Source: Flavobacteriales bacterium (GTDB lineage: Bacteria > Bacteroidota > Bacteroidia > Flavobacteriales_F > PHOS-HE28). From it: DNA of 64,000 bases. The notes beneath the pieces were generated by a model. It had not been told where the DNA came from. It saw nothing but the letters and a program-made list of their open reading frames with translations, and did no database searches. The stretch's first letter is position 1, and every line of letters begins with the position of its first letter. The position numbers and the translations under genes are program-made. Location: assembly GCA_023382455.1 (NCBI GenBank), contig JAHDVX010000013.1, positions 25,376 to 89,375 on the forward strand, written 5' to 3'. Shown here piece after piece: positions 16,698 to 25,139 of the stretch.

Positions 16698-17177
16698 TCA
16701 AGGCAGCTCAAAGCGCGTGCTCCACGTTTCCCCCGTGGCCTGGCGCTTGGCGGTCACTTCCATGAAGGCGTCCTTGCCCTCGTGGCAAAGCTTGCGGGCG
16801 GTGACCGTGCTGTCGGCCTCCGTGCAGCCTGCTTTCATGATGGGGTCTCCGGGGCGCGGCAGGAAAGGGTAGAGGAGGGTGTTCCGCTCTTCCTCCGTCT
16901 GCGCCATCTCCAGGCCGGCCTTGAACAGCAGTTCCTCCAGCTTGCCGCTCACCGCATCATCGTTCACCAAATGCCGCGCTTGATGGTCCAAGGTGTTCAA
17001 CCAGGCATGGAAGCGGTCCAGGACGAGCTCTTGCAGGGCATCGTGCCAAGCCGGGGGGAAAGGGGATCGGAGATGCGCGCTCCCGTTGAACCAGAAGCCG
17101 ATCGTGGTGGTGAAAAGCGAACTGGCCCGCACCTGTTCACGGGTGGGGCCGATGGGGCGTTGTTCCGAGGTGCTCAT
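16698..17177 (-). CDS. Hypothetical protein downstream of narI
   Basis: About 159 residues from the second ATG (MSTSEQRPIG); an ATG seven codons earlier at 17198 is also possible. No signal peptide or membrane segment is seen. The sequence is mixed alpha/beta with two Cys residues (KAGCTEADS, ARKLCHEGKD) near the C-terminus. I do not recognise a family. It is convergent with narI and divergent from narK, so it is not part of the nar operon but lies inside the locus. Confidence 0.55.
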   Translation of the reverse strand: MSTSEQRPIGPTREQVRASSLFTTTIGFWFNGSAHLRSPFPPAWHDALQELVLDRFHAWLNTLDHQARHLVNDDAVSGKLEELLFKAGLEMAQTEEERNTLLYPFLPRPGDPIMKAGCTEADSTVTARKLCHEGKDAFMEVTAKRQATGETWSTRFELP

Positions 17178-17274
17178 GGCGTTGGCTTGCCGGGCCAAGT
17201 TGTGGAAACCGGTCGGTCCGTGGGCTGATGGGCATCAGGGCGTGGAGGGATGGGGCGTTTGTTTTTGCTGATAT

Positions 17275-17318
17275 ATGATACAAATCATATAAGGAGTGAA
17301 TGCTGGATCCTCAATTTG
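17275..17318 (+). promoter_or_regulatory. Fnr/Dnr-like operator and -7 box of narK
   Basis: The operator core ATGAT-ACAA-ATCAT (17275-17288) extends to a perfect 7-bp palindrome ATATGATACAAATCATAT (17273-17290). A -7-like box TCAATTTG (17311-17318) starts 36 nt after the core, placing the operator at about -41.5. This also decides the narK start: the upstream ATG at 17296 would lie before the predicted transcription start. Confidence 0.75.
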
Positions 17319-17361
17319 TAGAGGTGCCCGATTCCCGGGTGTGCAGCAACAACAAGGCAAC

Positions 17362-18855
17362 ATGGCAAGCTCGCACCGTATGTTGATCCTCAGCACGCTG
17401 GCGTTCACGGTATGCTTCGCGGCGTGGATGATCAACGGCGTACTGGTCACCTTCCTGGTGGACAACAAAGTGTTCCCGTGGTCGCCGGTGCAGGTCGGGT
17501 TCCTACTCGGTGTACCTGTGCTGGTGGGGGCTGTGATGCGGCTGCCCATAGGCCTGCTCACCGACCGATTCGGCGGGCGCTGGGTGATCTCTGCGATCTT
17601 GTTGGTCAGCGCCGTGCCCATGTTCCTGCTTTCCGGGGCCGATAGCTACGCCGCCTTTCTCTGGCTGAGCATGTTCTTCGGTCTGGCGGGCAGTGCATTC
17701 GCCGCGGGAGTGCCGTTCGTGAGCTTGTGGTATCCGAAGAACAAGCAGGGAACGGCCTTGGGGATATTCGGAGCGGGCAATCTAGGCGCCTCGCTGACCA
17801 CGCTCATCGCTCCCACGCTTTTGGACCGGTTGACACTTCAAGGCACTGAAATGGACGGCTGGCGGGCATTACCGCAGCTTTATGCCGCCATCATGGCAGC
17901 CACGGGAATCATCTTTTTTGCGGCAACGCGGAACAGGACACCGGCGGCCATGATGAGCCTGGCGCAGCGGCTCGCACCGCTGCGGGACATGCGGGTGTGG
18001 CGCTATGGATGCTTCTACTTCCTGGTGTTCGGTGGGTTTGTGGCCCTTGCCCAATGGTTGATCCCCTACTATGTGAACGTTTACAGCCTGTCCATAGTAG
18101 CAGCGGGCTTCATGGCCACGGCATTCAGCTTGCCCTCCGGCTTGGTCCGCATGGTAGGCGGGTGGCTGGCCGACAGGGTAGGTGCGCGGAAGTTGCTCAC
18201 CCGGGTGTTCTGGGTTTGCCTGGTGGCCATGCTGGTGCTGCTGCCGCCCCGTATGGAGATCCTGGCTCCCGGCGAGGGCATCATTGCGCGCAATGCCGGG
18301 GTGGTCACGGAGCTCACGGCGGAGGAGATCGTGGTGGATGACGCACGGTATCAGCTCAAATGCAAGGGAGGGAAGGATTCCGGGACGATCCTCTATTATG
18401 GGGTGCACCGCGACCAGGAGGATTTCCTGTTGCTGCCGAACACCTCCTTCTGGCACGAGCCGCGGGTGCGCTTGGGTGATCCGGTGTCCAAGGGACAGTT
18501 GCTGGCGAAGGGAGCCACCCACATCTATTTCCAGGCCAACATTTGGATCTTCTTCAGTTTGGTGTTCCTCATCGGGATCATGATGGGCATGGGGAGTGCC
18601 GCCGTGTTCAAGCACGTGGCGGAGGATTTCCCGACGAACATTGGCACCGTGGGCGGCATCGTTGGCGTGTTGGGTGGGCTGGGCGGTTTCTTCGGCCCGT
18701 TGCTCTTTGGGGCGCTGCTGAAAGCCACCGGCGTGTGGACCACATGCTGGCTTATACTGGCAGTGGCCACGGTAGGCTGCATCTGGTGGCAGCGAATTCC
18801 GGACCGTCCAGCGCACATGGGAGGCCAACAGCCGGTGAACCATGCAACAGCGTAA
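17362..18855 (+). CDS. narK: NarK-type nitrate/nitrite transporter (MFS) with an inserted soluble domain
   Basis: The product (497 residues) is an MFS transporter of the nitrate/nitrite porter family: MRLPIGLLTDRFGGR in the loop 2-3 region, the nitrate signature-like GLAGSAFAAGVPFVSLWYP (about residue 108) and GIVGVLGGLGGFFGP (about 430). It would import nitrate or exchange it for nitrite. Between two C-terminal helices, about residues 297-392, there is a ~95-residue hydrophilic insert ending VRLGDPVSKGQLLAKG, which looks like a barrel-sandwich or lipoyl-like beta domain and is not found in E. coli NarK. The ATG at 17362 was chosen because the operator and -7 box lie upstream of it. The 3' end overlaps the TDT gene by 14 nt. 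Confidence 0.92.
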   Translation: MASSHRMLILSTLAFTVCFAAWMINGVLVTFLVDNKVFPWSPVQVGFLLGVPVLVGAVMRLPIGLLTDRFGGRWVISAILLVSAVPMFLLSGADSYAAFLWLSMFFGLAGSAFAAGVPFVSLWYPKNKQGTALGIFGAGNLGASLTTLIAPTLLDRLTLQGTEMDGWRALPQLYAAIMAATGIIFFAATRNRTPAAMMSLAQRLAPLRDMRVWRYGCFYFLVFGGFVALAQWLIPYYVNVYSLSIVAAGFMATAFSLPSGLVRMVGGWLADRVGARKLLTRVFWVCLVAMLVLLPPRMEILAPGEGIIARNAGVVTELTAEEIVVDDARYQLKCKGGKDSGTILYYGVHRDQEDFLLLPNTSFWHEPRVRLGDPVSKGQLLAKGATHIYFQANIWIFFSLVFLIGIMMGMGSAAVFKHVAEDFPTNIGTVGGIVGVLGGLGGFFGPLLFGALLKATGVWTTCWLILAVATVGCIWWQRIPDRPAHMGGQQPVNHATA

Positions 18856-19939
18856 GGCCCCCCTTCCGGGAACAGTACTGCTGGCGAACATGCGTGACGG
18901 CATCCGTCAACTCGCACCTTCCTATTTCGGGATGGTGATGGCCACGGGCATCGTCTCCAATGCCGCGCACCTGTTGCACATGCCCTTGATAGCCATGGCA
19001 CTGTTCCGGTTGAACATGGCCGCGTACGCCGTGCTTTGGGCCTGCACCATCCTGCGGTTGCTGTACCACGGTCGGGAACTCCGCAACGACCTCTTCGACC
19101 ATGCGAAAGGCCCCGGGTTCTTCACGGCCGTGGCCGCCACATGCATCCTCGGCATGCAGTTCATCCTGCTTCAGGGTGATTTCCGCACCGCTGCGATCCT
19201 GTGGGCCGCCGCCGTGGTTCTCTGGTTGTTGATCACCTACACCATTTTCGCCACGTTCACCGTGAAGGAGAACAAGCCGGGGCTTTCCGAAGGGATCAAC
19301 GGTGCATGGCTGCTGGCCGTGGTGTCCACGCAGGCATTGGCCGTGCTCAGCGCCAAGCTCTCCGAGCATTTCGAAACCCATCGCCTCATCCTGAATTTCT
19401 TCGCCTTCTCCATGTGGCTCTGGGGCGGCATGCAGTACATCTGGATGATCTCCCTGATCTTCTACCGCTACACCTTTTTCAAATTCTCCCCCGGGGATCT
19501 TTCCCCGCCGTATTGGATCAACATGGGCGCCATGGCCATCTCCACCTTGGCCGGCTCATTGCTCATCATCAACACCCCGCATGCACCTTTCCTGCTGTCC
19601 ACCCTGGCCTTCCTCAAGGGCTTCACGGTCTTCTACTGGGCCACTGGCACCTGGTGGATCCCCATGCTGGTGATCCTCGCCTTCTGGCGCCACGTGCGAA
19701 AACGGTTCCCGCTCGCCTATGATCCGCTCTATTGGGGCGCGGTATTCCCCTTGGGCATGTACACCGCTTGCACCCATGAGATGGCCGAAGCCATGGACCT
19801 TTGGTTCCTGAAGCCCCTGCCCATGTACTTCATCTACGTGGCGTTGACGGCGTGGGGGCTCACCTTCTTCGGCTTCGTGCGCCATTTCACAAGGCTCCTG
19901 CTCAAACCGGTTGATCAACTTCCCGGCTTGGGCAAATAA
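18842..19939 (+). CDS. TDT-family (TehA/SLAC1-like) anion channel or transporter
   Basis: The product (365 residues) has about ten predicted transmembrane helices; SYFGMVMATGIVSNAA (residues 27-42) matches the first helix of the tellurite-resistance/dicarboxylate transporter family, and YTACTHEMAEAMD plus GFTVFYWATGTWWIPML fit the C-terminal half. Family members include bacterial TehA and plant SLAC1, an anion channel permeable to chloride and nitrate. Its overlap with narK (14 nt) and place in a nitrate regulon suggest nitrate or nitrite flux (inferred). Tellurite or C4-dicarboxylate transport cannot be excluded. A later ATG at 18890 is an alternative start. Confidence 0.82.
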   Translation: MQQRKAPLPGTVLLANMRDGIRQLAPSYFGMVMATGIVSNAAHLLHMPLIAMALFRLNMAAYAVLWACTILRLLYHGRELRNDLFDHAKGPGFFTAVAATCILGMQFILLQGDFRTAAILWAAAVVLWLLITYTIFATFTVKENKPGLSEGINGAWLLAVVSTQALAVLSAKLSEHFETHRLILNFFAFSMWLWGGMQYIWMISLIFYRYTFFKFSPGDLSPPYWINMGAMAISTLAGSLLIINTPHAPFLLSTLAFLKGFTVFYWATGTWWIPMLVILAFWRHVRKRFPLAYDPLYWGAVFPLGMYTACTHEMAEAMDLWFLKPLPMYFIYVALTAWGLTFFGFVRHFTRLLLKPVDQLPGLGK

Positions 19940-19981
19940 ATGATACAGGTCATATTCCCGGTTGCAGTGGAAACTAACTTG
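19940..19981 (+). promoter_or_regulatory. Fnr/Dnr-like operator and -7 box of the hemerythrin-moaA unit
   Basis: The operator ATGAT-ACAG-GTCAT (19940-19953) begins at the base after the TDT stop codon. A box-like TAACTTG (19975-19981) lies 35 nt after its start, almost the same spacing as at narK and narC. Confidence 0.65.
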
Positions 19982-20025
19982 CGAGGGCGCCGCGAGATCC
20001 CAGAACCAATAGCTTTTCATAACCT

Positions 20026-20733
20026 ATGAAGATCATCGACCCCACCACCGGCAAGCGCATCGACGGTCGGGGGGCCAGCGAGCTGGACCTGAAGAAGCTG
20101 AAGCACACCGACCCGCTCCAGCGTGAAGTGGAGAAGGAGATCAACGCCTCGGAACACTCGCCCATGGACCCGCCGGACGCCTACGGCGGCCAGGTGATCG
20201 ACGCGGTGGCCTATGAGGAGATGCCCGCCTTGCTGCAGCGCTACATGGACGAGCACCGCAAGGCCGAGGCGCAGATCCATGCCTTCGAGGAGGCCATGGC
20301 CCGGTACAAGGAAACGGGCTATAAGCTGGACCCGTCCATCAACGAGACCTTCCGCGCCTTCTTCACCTTCTTCGATGACAAGGTGCTGGACCACAACCGG
20401 CGCGAGGAGCGCCAGCTCTTCCCGTTGCTGCACCGGCGACTGGTGGAGAGCGGCGAGCGCAGCACCGGCCCGGCACCCACCACCGCCGTGGACCTCATGG
20501 AGGACGACCACGTGAAGTTCATCCAGCTCGGCGCCCTGGCCTTCAACCTGCTGGGCCTGGCCGCCCGCCTGCCCGACGACCGCTCGGCGATGTTCACCTA
20601 CGACGCCGCCTACGACGCCTCGCGCGAGCTCACCGAGGCGCTGCGCCTGCACATCCACCGCGAGGACAACATCCTGTTCCCGCTGGCCTGCAAGCTGATC
20701 GACCGCGCGGAGATGGACCGCCTGGCCTCCTGA
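20026..20733 (+). CDS. Hemerythrin-like (HHE) di-iron protein
   Basis: The product has 235 residues. The first ~50 are polar and unrelated. The remainder is a four-helix bundle with candidate iron ligands in DEHRKAEAQIHAFEE, LDHNRREERQLFPLL, EDDHVKFIQ and HIHREDNILFPLA, the His/Glu pattern of hemerythrin domains. Proteins of this type, such as YtfE/RIC, respond to nitric oxide and repair Fe-S clusters; with its Fnr/Dnr-like operator and nar neighbours a role against nitrosative stress is likely (inferred). The N-terminal cysteine motif of RIC is missing. moaA starts 5 nt after the stop. Confidence 0.85.
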   Translation: MKIIDPTTGKRIDGRGASELDLKKLKHTDPLQREVEKEINASEHSPMDPPDAYGGQVIDAVAYEEMPALLQRYMDEHRKAEAQIHAFEEAMARYKETGYKLDPSINETFRAFFTFFDDKVLDHNRREERQLFPLLHRRLVESGERSTGPAPTTAVDLMEDDHVKFIQLGALAFNLLGLAARLPDDRSAMFTYDAAYDASRELTEALRLHIHREDNILFPLACKLIDRAEMDRLAS

Positions 20734-20738
20734 ACCGC

Positions 20739-21752
20739 ATGAGCATGGACGTCCCCGCCACCACATTGACGGACCGCTTCGGCCGGAGGCACGACTACCT
20801 ACGCATCTCCCTCACCGAGCGCTGCAACATGCGCTGCACCTACTGCATGCCCGAGGAGGGCATCCCCCTGCGGCCCCGCGAGCAGTTCATGCGCCAGCAG
20901 GAGGTGCTGGCCATCGCCGAAGTGTTCGCCGGTCTCGGGGTGCGCAAGGTGCGCCTCACCGGCGGCGAGCCCCTGGTGCGGCGCGATGCGGAGGCCATCA
21001 TCCGCGGACTGGCGCGGCTCCCCATGGAACTGGCCATCACCACCAACGGCGTGCTGGTGGACCGCTTCATGACCGCCTTCCACGCAGCGGGCCTGCGCAA
21101 GGTGAACGTGAGCCTGGACAGCCTGCGCCCCCAACGCGTGGCCGCCATCACCCGCCGGGACCACCACCGGCAGGTGATGGGCAACATCGAACTGCTGCAC
21201 CGTGAAGGCTTCGACCTGAAGGTGAACACGGTGCTGTTGCGCGGAGTGAACGACGACGAGATAGCCGACTTCGTGCAATGGGGCGCGGACCATGGCATCC
21301 CGGTGCGCTTCATCGAGTTCATGCCCTTCGACGGCAACCGGTGGAACCTGGAGCGCACCGTGCCCCAGGCGGAGGTGCTGCGCACGCTGCGCGAACACTT
21401 CGGGGAGGACGCATTGGAGCCTGTACTCGGCGAGGCGCACGACACCGCCCGCCACTACCGGCTGCGCGGTGCCACGGCCACCTTCGGCATCATCGCCTCG
21501 GTGAGCAACCCCTTCTGCGACAACTGCAACCGCCTGCGCCTCACCGCCGACGGCAAACTGAAGAACTGCCTCTTCGCCGGCACCGAGACCGACCTGCTCG
21601 CCGCCCACCGGCGCGGGGAGGACATCGTGCCGGTGATCCTTCGCAGCGTGCTGCACAAGGCCCGCCGCCGCGGAGGCATGGAAGAGCTGGAACAGTTGAG
21701 CGACCCCGCGCTGCACGGCGCCAACCGTGCCATGGTGGCCATCGGTGGGTGA
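20739..21752 (+). CDS. moaA: GTP 3',8-cyclase (molybdenum cofactor biosynthesis)
   Basis: The product (337 residues) is a radical SAM enzyme that starts molybdopterin synthesis from GTP. The radical SAM cluster motif is CNMRCTYC (Cys29, Cys33, Cys36). The second [4Fe-4S] site is CDNCNRLRL followed by KNC near residue 270. GGEP and the C-terminal Gly-Gly, which takes part in catalysis, are present. It supplies the cofactor for NarG and is cotranscribed with the hemerythrin gene (5-nt gap), so cofactor synthesis appears to be induced together with nitrate respiration. Other moa genes are not in the window. Confidence 0.96.
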   Translation: MSMDVPATTLTDRFGRRHDYLRISLTERCNMRCTYCMPEEGIPLRPREQFMRQQEVLAIAEVFAGLGVRKVRLTGGEPLVRRDAEAIIRGLARLPMELAITTNGVLVDRFMTAFHAAGLRKVNVSLDSLRPQRVAAITRRDHHRQVMGNIELLHREGFDLKVNTVLLRGVNDDEIADFVQWGADHGIPVRFIEFMPFDGNRWNLERTVPQAEVLRTLREHFGEDALEPVLGEAHDTARHYRLRGATATFGIIASVSNPFCDNCNRLRLTADGKLKNCLFAGTETDLLAAHRRGEDIVPVILRSVLHKARRRGGMEELEQLSDPALHGANRAMVAIGG

Positions 21753-21786
21753 GGGTGGGCTCCGGCGTCCCAACGCGGACCGGACC

Positions 21787-21794
21787 TAATTTCG
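21787..21794 (+). promoter_or_regulatory. -7 box of gldA
   Basis: TAATTTCG, matching TAnnTTCG, 5 nt before the gldA ATG at 21800. This implies a leaderless or nearly leaderless mRNA. Confidence 0.55.
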
Positions 21795-21799
21795 CCCCC

Positions 21800-22708
21800 A
21801 TGTCCATCTCCGTCCGCCACGTCACCAAGCAGTACGGCGCCCAAAAGGCGCTGGACGATGTTTCCTTCGAGATCGGCGGAAGCCAGGTGGTGGGCTTCCT
21901 CGGTCCGAACGGGGCGGGCAAGAGCACCATGATGAAGATCCTCACCTGCTTTTTGCCGCCCACCAGCGGCAATGCCAGCGTGTGCGGCTTCGACATCCGT
22001 GAGGCCAGCATGGACGTGCGCCGAAACGTGGGCTACCTGCCGGAGCACAACCCGCTGTACACGGACATGTATGTTCGCGAGTACCTCGAGTTCACCGCCG
22101 GGATGTACGGCCTGGCGAACAAGGCGGCCCGTGTGAAGGAGATGATCGGCACCGTGGGCCTGGAGCGGGAACAGCACAAGAAGATCGGCGCCCTCAGCAA
22201 GGGATACCGCCAACGCGTGGGCCTGGCCCAGGCCATGATCCACGACCCCAAAGTGCTCATCCTGGACGAGCCCACCAGCGGCTTGGACCCCAACCAGCTG
22301 GAGGAGATCCGTGGCCTGATCAGGCAGCTTGGCGAGGAGCGCACCGTGATGCTCAGTACGCACATCATGCAGGAGGTGGAGGCCATCTGCAGCCGCGTCA
22401 TCATCATCAACCAGGGGCGCATCGTGGCGGACGACCATGCCGGGCACATCCGTGGCCTGGGCGGTGGCCGGCAGGCCATCCTGGTGGAATTCGATGGCCG
22501 CGTCCGCAGCGATGAGCTGCAAGCACTGCCCGGCGTGGTGGGCGTGGAGCGCGGCGAGGGCAACACGTGGACGCTCACTTATGATGCGGAGCACGACATC
22601 CGCCCCGTACTTTTCCAGTTTGCCGTGGACAAAGGTGTGAAGGTGCTCACCCAGCAGCGTGTGGAGCGCGACCTGGAAAGCGTCTTCAAGGAGCTCACCG
22701 GCAAGTGA
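21800..22708 (+). CDS. gldA: GldA-like ABC transporter ATPase
   Basis: The product (302 residues) has Walker A GPNGAGKST, signature LSKGYRQRVGLA, Walker B VLILDEPTSGLDP and the H loop STHIMQE. The C-terminal ~70 residues after the ATPase core match the extended form of gliding-associated GldA. In Bacteroidota GldA works with GldF and GldG in an ABC complex needed for gliding in some species; those partners are not in the window. The open frame runs 500 nt further upstream through moaA in another frame; the start was set at MSISVRHVTKQYG, which homologues share and which follows a -7 box. Confidence 0.88.
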   Translation: MSISVRHVTKQYGAQKALDDVSFEIGGSQVVGFLGPNGAGKSTMMKILTCFLPPTSGNASVCGFDIREASMDVRRNVGYLPEHNPLYTDMYVREYLEFTAGMYGLANKAARVKEMIGTVGLEREQHKKIGALSKGYRQRVGLAQAMIHDPKVLILDEPTSGLDPNQLEEIRGLIRQLGEERTVMLSTHIMQEVEAICSRVIIINQGRIVADDHAGHIRGLGGGRQAILVEFDGRVRSDELQALPGVVGVERGEGNTWTLTYDAEHDIRPVLFQFAVDKGVKVLTQQRVERDLESVFKELTGK

Positions 22709-22835
22709 TGGAGCACACCATTGCCGTGTGCACCCAGTGATTCCCAAGGTGGATGGCCGGCGGTGCCATCATCCCGCTTAAACCCGTTTCTTTGCGCTCC
22801 GTTCTCCGGTTGAACGTCCGAACCAGACACCTTAC

Positions 22836-24095
22836 ATGCCTTACCTCTTCACCTCCGAAAGCGTCAGCGAGGGCCACCCCGACAAGGTAGCCGACCAGAT
22901 CAGCGACGCCCTCATCGACCACTTCCTGGCCTTCGACCCGCAGAGCAAGGTGGCTTGCGAAACCCTGGTGACCACCGGGCAGGTGGTGCTGGCCGGCGAG
23001 GTGAAGAGCGAAGCATATCTGGACGTGCAGCAGATCGCCCGCGACGTGATCAAGCGCATCGGCTACACCCGCAGCGACCTCATGTTCGAGGCGGACTCCT
23101 GCGGGGTGTTCAGCGCCATCCACGAGCAAAGCCCGGACATCAACCAGGGCGTGGTGCGCAAGAAGCCCGAAGACCAGGGCGCGGGCGACCAGGGCATGAT
23201 GTTCGGCTACGCCTGCCGCGACACCGACACCTACATGCCCTTGGCCTTGGAATTGAGCCACCTGCTGCTGAAGGAGCTGGCTGCGATCCGCCGCGAGAAG
23301 AACAGCAAGATGCCCTACTTGCGGCCCGATGCCAAGAGCCAGGTGACCATCGAGTACAACGACGACCACACGCCCAAGCGCATCGACGCCATCGTGATCA
23401 GCACCCAGCACGATGAATTCGACACCGAGGCCAAAATGCTGGCCCGCATCAAGAAGGACGTGATCGAGATCCTCATCCCCCGCGTGAAGAAACAGCTGCC
23501 CAAGCGCGTACAGGCCCTGTTCAACGACAAGATCACCTACCACGTGAACCCCACCGGCAAATTCGTGATCGGCGGACCGCACGGCGACACCGGCCTCACC
23601 GGCCGCAAGATCATCGTGGACACCTACGGCGGCAAGGGCGCCCACGGCGGCGGGGCCTTCAGCGGCAAGGACCCCAGCAAGGTGGACCGCAGCGCGGCAT
23701 ACGCGGCGCGCCACGTGGCCAAGAACCTGGTGGCGGCCGGCGTTTGCGACGAGGTGTTGGTGCAGGTGGCCTACGCCATCGGCGTGGCCAAGCCGGTGGG
23801 CTTCTACGTGAACACCTACGGCACCGCCAAGGTGAAGATGAACGACGGGGCCATCGCCAAGACCCTGGCCGGCATGAAGGAGTTCGACATGCGGCCCTAC
23901 GCCATCGAGACCCGCTTCCGGCTGCGCACGCCCATCTACAGTGAAACCGCCGCCTACGGGCACATGGGCCGCACGCCTCGCACGGTGACCAAGAAGTTCG
24001 ACAACGCCGGCAAGAAGGCCTCCCTCCAAGTGAAATTGTTCCCTTGGGAGGAGCTGGATGCCGTACCTGCCGTGAAGAAGGCCTTCGGACTGTGA
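22836..24095 (+). CDS. metK: S-adenosylmethionine synthase
   Basis: The product (419 residues) makes SAM from methionine and ATP. Conserved segments: [17 protein letters not shown] (residues 5-21), [17 protein letters not shown] (about 90-106), [10 protein letters not shown] (about 118) and the metal/phosphate loop [15 protein letters not shown] (about 266-280). The protein is complete and slightly longer than E. coli MetK (384), as in other Bacteroidota. It stands alone between gldA and rplU; TTTCTTTG near 22787 is a possible weak -7 box. Confidence 0.97.
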   Translation: MPYLFTSESVSEGHPDKVADQISDALIDHFLAFDPQSKVACETLVTTGQVVLAGEVKSEAYLDVQQIARDVIKRIGYTRSDLMFEADSCGVFSAIHEQSPDINQGVVRKKPEDQGAGDQGMMFGYACRDTDTYMPLALELSHLLLKELAAIRREKNSKMPYLRPDAKSQVTIEYNDDHTPKRIDAIVISTQHDEFDTEAKMLARIKKDVIEILIPRVKKQLPKRVQALFNDKITYHVNPTGKFVIGGPHGDTGLTGRKIIVDTYGGKGAHGGGAFSGKDPSKVDRSAAYAARHVAKNLVAAGVCDEVLVQVAYAIGVAKPVGFYVNTYGTAKVKMNDGAIAKTLAGMKEFDMRPYAIETRFRLRTPIYSETAAYGHMGRTPRTVTKKFDNAGKKASLQVKLFPWEELDAVPAVKKAFGL

Positions 24096-24172
24096 GCCTC
24101 GCCCGGACCGGTTCGCCGGTCCACGGGGCAGGCCGACCATGGTGGGAAGGAAACCCGAATACCTGACCATTA

Positions 24173-24203
24173 TTTGGCCATTCACAAAGAACCCTTACCT
24201 TCG
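24173..24203 (+). promoter_or_regulatory. Promoter of rplU-rpmA
   Basis: TTTG (24173-24176), a 19-bp spacer and TACCTTCG (24196-24203) match the Bacteroidota -33/-7 arrangement. The start codon is 20 nt downstream. Confidence 0.6.
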
Positions 24204-24223
24204 CAGCCCATTTTTCAGGAACC

Positions 24224-24751
24224 ATGTACGCCATCGTAGAGATCGCCGGCCAGCAGTTCAAGGTGCAGGCCCCGCAAAAACTGAAGGTTCACCGCCTCGA
24301 ACTGGAGGAAGGCAAGCACGTGGAGCTCGGCAACGTGCTCCTGGTGAGCGATGGCTCCAAGACCAGCGTGGGCACCCCCGTGGTGGATGGCGCCCGGATC
24401 GCCGCCAAGGTGCTGTCCCACAGCAAGGGCGACAAGGTCCTGGTGGGCAAGAAGAAGCGCCGCAAGGGCTTCCAAAAGCTGAACGGCCATCGCCAATACC
24501 TCACCGAGCTGTGGGTGGAGGCCATCCTGGCCAAGGGTGAGAAGTTCGATGCCAGCAAGAGCACGGCCCCGAAGGTGGTACCCTACACCCCTCCGGTGAA
24601 GAAGACCCGGGCCACCGAGGAGGCCGCCCCGGCCAAGAAGGCCCCGGTGAAGAAGGCCGCCGCCAAGAAGGCAGCCCCCGCCAAGGCCAAGGCCGCCCCG
24701 AAGAAGGCCGCCGCCAAGAAGGCAGCCCCGAAAAAGGACGACAAGAAGTAA
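24224..24751 (+). CDS. rplU: 50S ribosomal protein L21 with a histone H1-like C-terminal tail
   Basis: Residues 1-103 are a normal L21 (MYAIVEIAGQQFKVQ at the start, KKKRRKGFQKLNGHRQ near residue 75-92). A further ~70 residues made almost only of Ala, Lys and Pro follow (AKKAAAKKAAP-type repeats), giving 175 residues against about 103 in E. coli. The tail is highly basic and disordered and would project from the ribosome or contact rRNA. The DNA encoding it is a degenerate GCC/AAG repeat that could expand by slippage. rpmA follows after 58 nt. Confidence 0.95.
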   Translation: MYAIVEIAGQQFKVQAPQKLKVHRLELEEGKHVELGNVLLVSDGSKTSVGTPVVDGARIAAKVLSHSKGDKVLVGKKKRRKGFQKLNGHRQYLTELWVEAILAKGEKFDASKSTAPKVVPYTPPVKKTRATEEAAPAKKAPVKKAAAKKAAPAKAKAAPKKAAAKKAAPKKDDKK

Positions 24752-24809
24752 CTCCTCGACTGCGCTCGGAGTGACATTCCCTTAAGTAGACAGACAAGAT
24801 CCATTAGCG

Positions 24810-25079
24810 ATGGCACACAAGAAAGGTGAAGGCAGTACCCAGAACGGCCGCGAGTCGCACTCGAAACGGCTCGGCGTGAAGATCCCCGGCGGCAGCATCG
24901 CGGTGGCCGGCAACATCATCGTGCGCCAGCGCGGCACCAAGCACAACCCCGGCAAGAACGTGGGTATCGGTGTGGACCACACCCTCTACGCACTGGTGGA
25001 CGGCACCGTGGAGTTTCGCCGCAAGCGCGACAACAAGAGCTACGTGAGCGTGATCCCGGCCGAAGGTGCCGCGAACTGA
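24810..25079 (+). CDS. rpmA: 50S ribosomal protein L27
   Basis: The product (89 residues) starts directly [16 protein letters not shown], without the N-terminal cleavable extension found in Firmicutes, so the N-terminus can reach the peptidyl-transferase centre. [22 protein letters not shown] is the family core. It is cotranscribed with rplU and ends before a strong intrinsic terminator. Confidence 0.97.
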   Translation: MAHKKGEGSTQNGRESHSKRLGVKIPGGSIAVAGNIIVRQRGTKHNPGKNVGIGVDHTLYALVDGTVEFRRKRDNKSYVSVIPAEGAAN

Positions 25080-25106
25080 ACCGATCAGGCTTCCTGATGC
25101 GTCATG

Positions 25107-25139
25107 CAAGGCCTCCCGGACGGGAGGCCTTGTTTTTTT
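25107..25139 (+). terminator. Intrinsic terminator of rplU-rpmA
   Basis: A perfect 11-bp stem (CAAGGCCTCCC / GGGAGGCCTTG) with a 4-nt loop, followed by seven T residues, 28 nt after the rpmA stop. Confidence 0.92.

Noticed and set aside
17296..17361. Upstream ATG of narK at 17296
   Set aside because: It would place the start codon 8 nt after the operator and before the predicted transcription start; the extra 22 residues have no NarK similarity.
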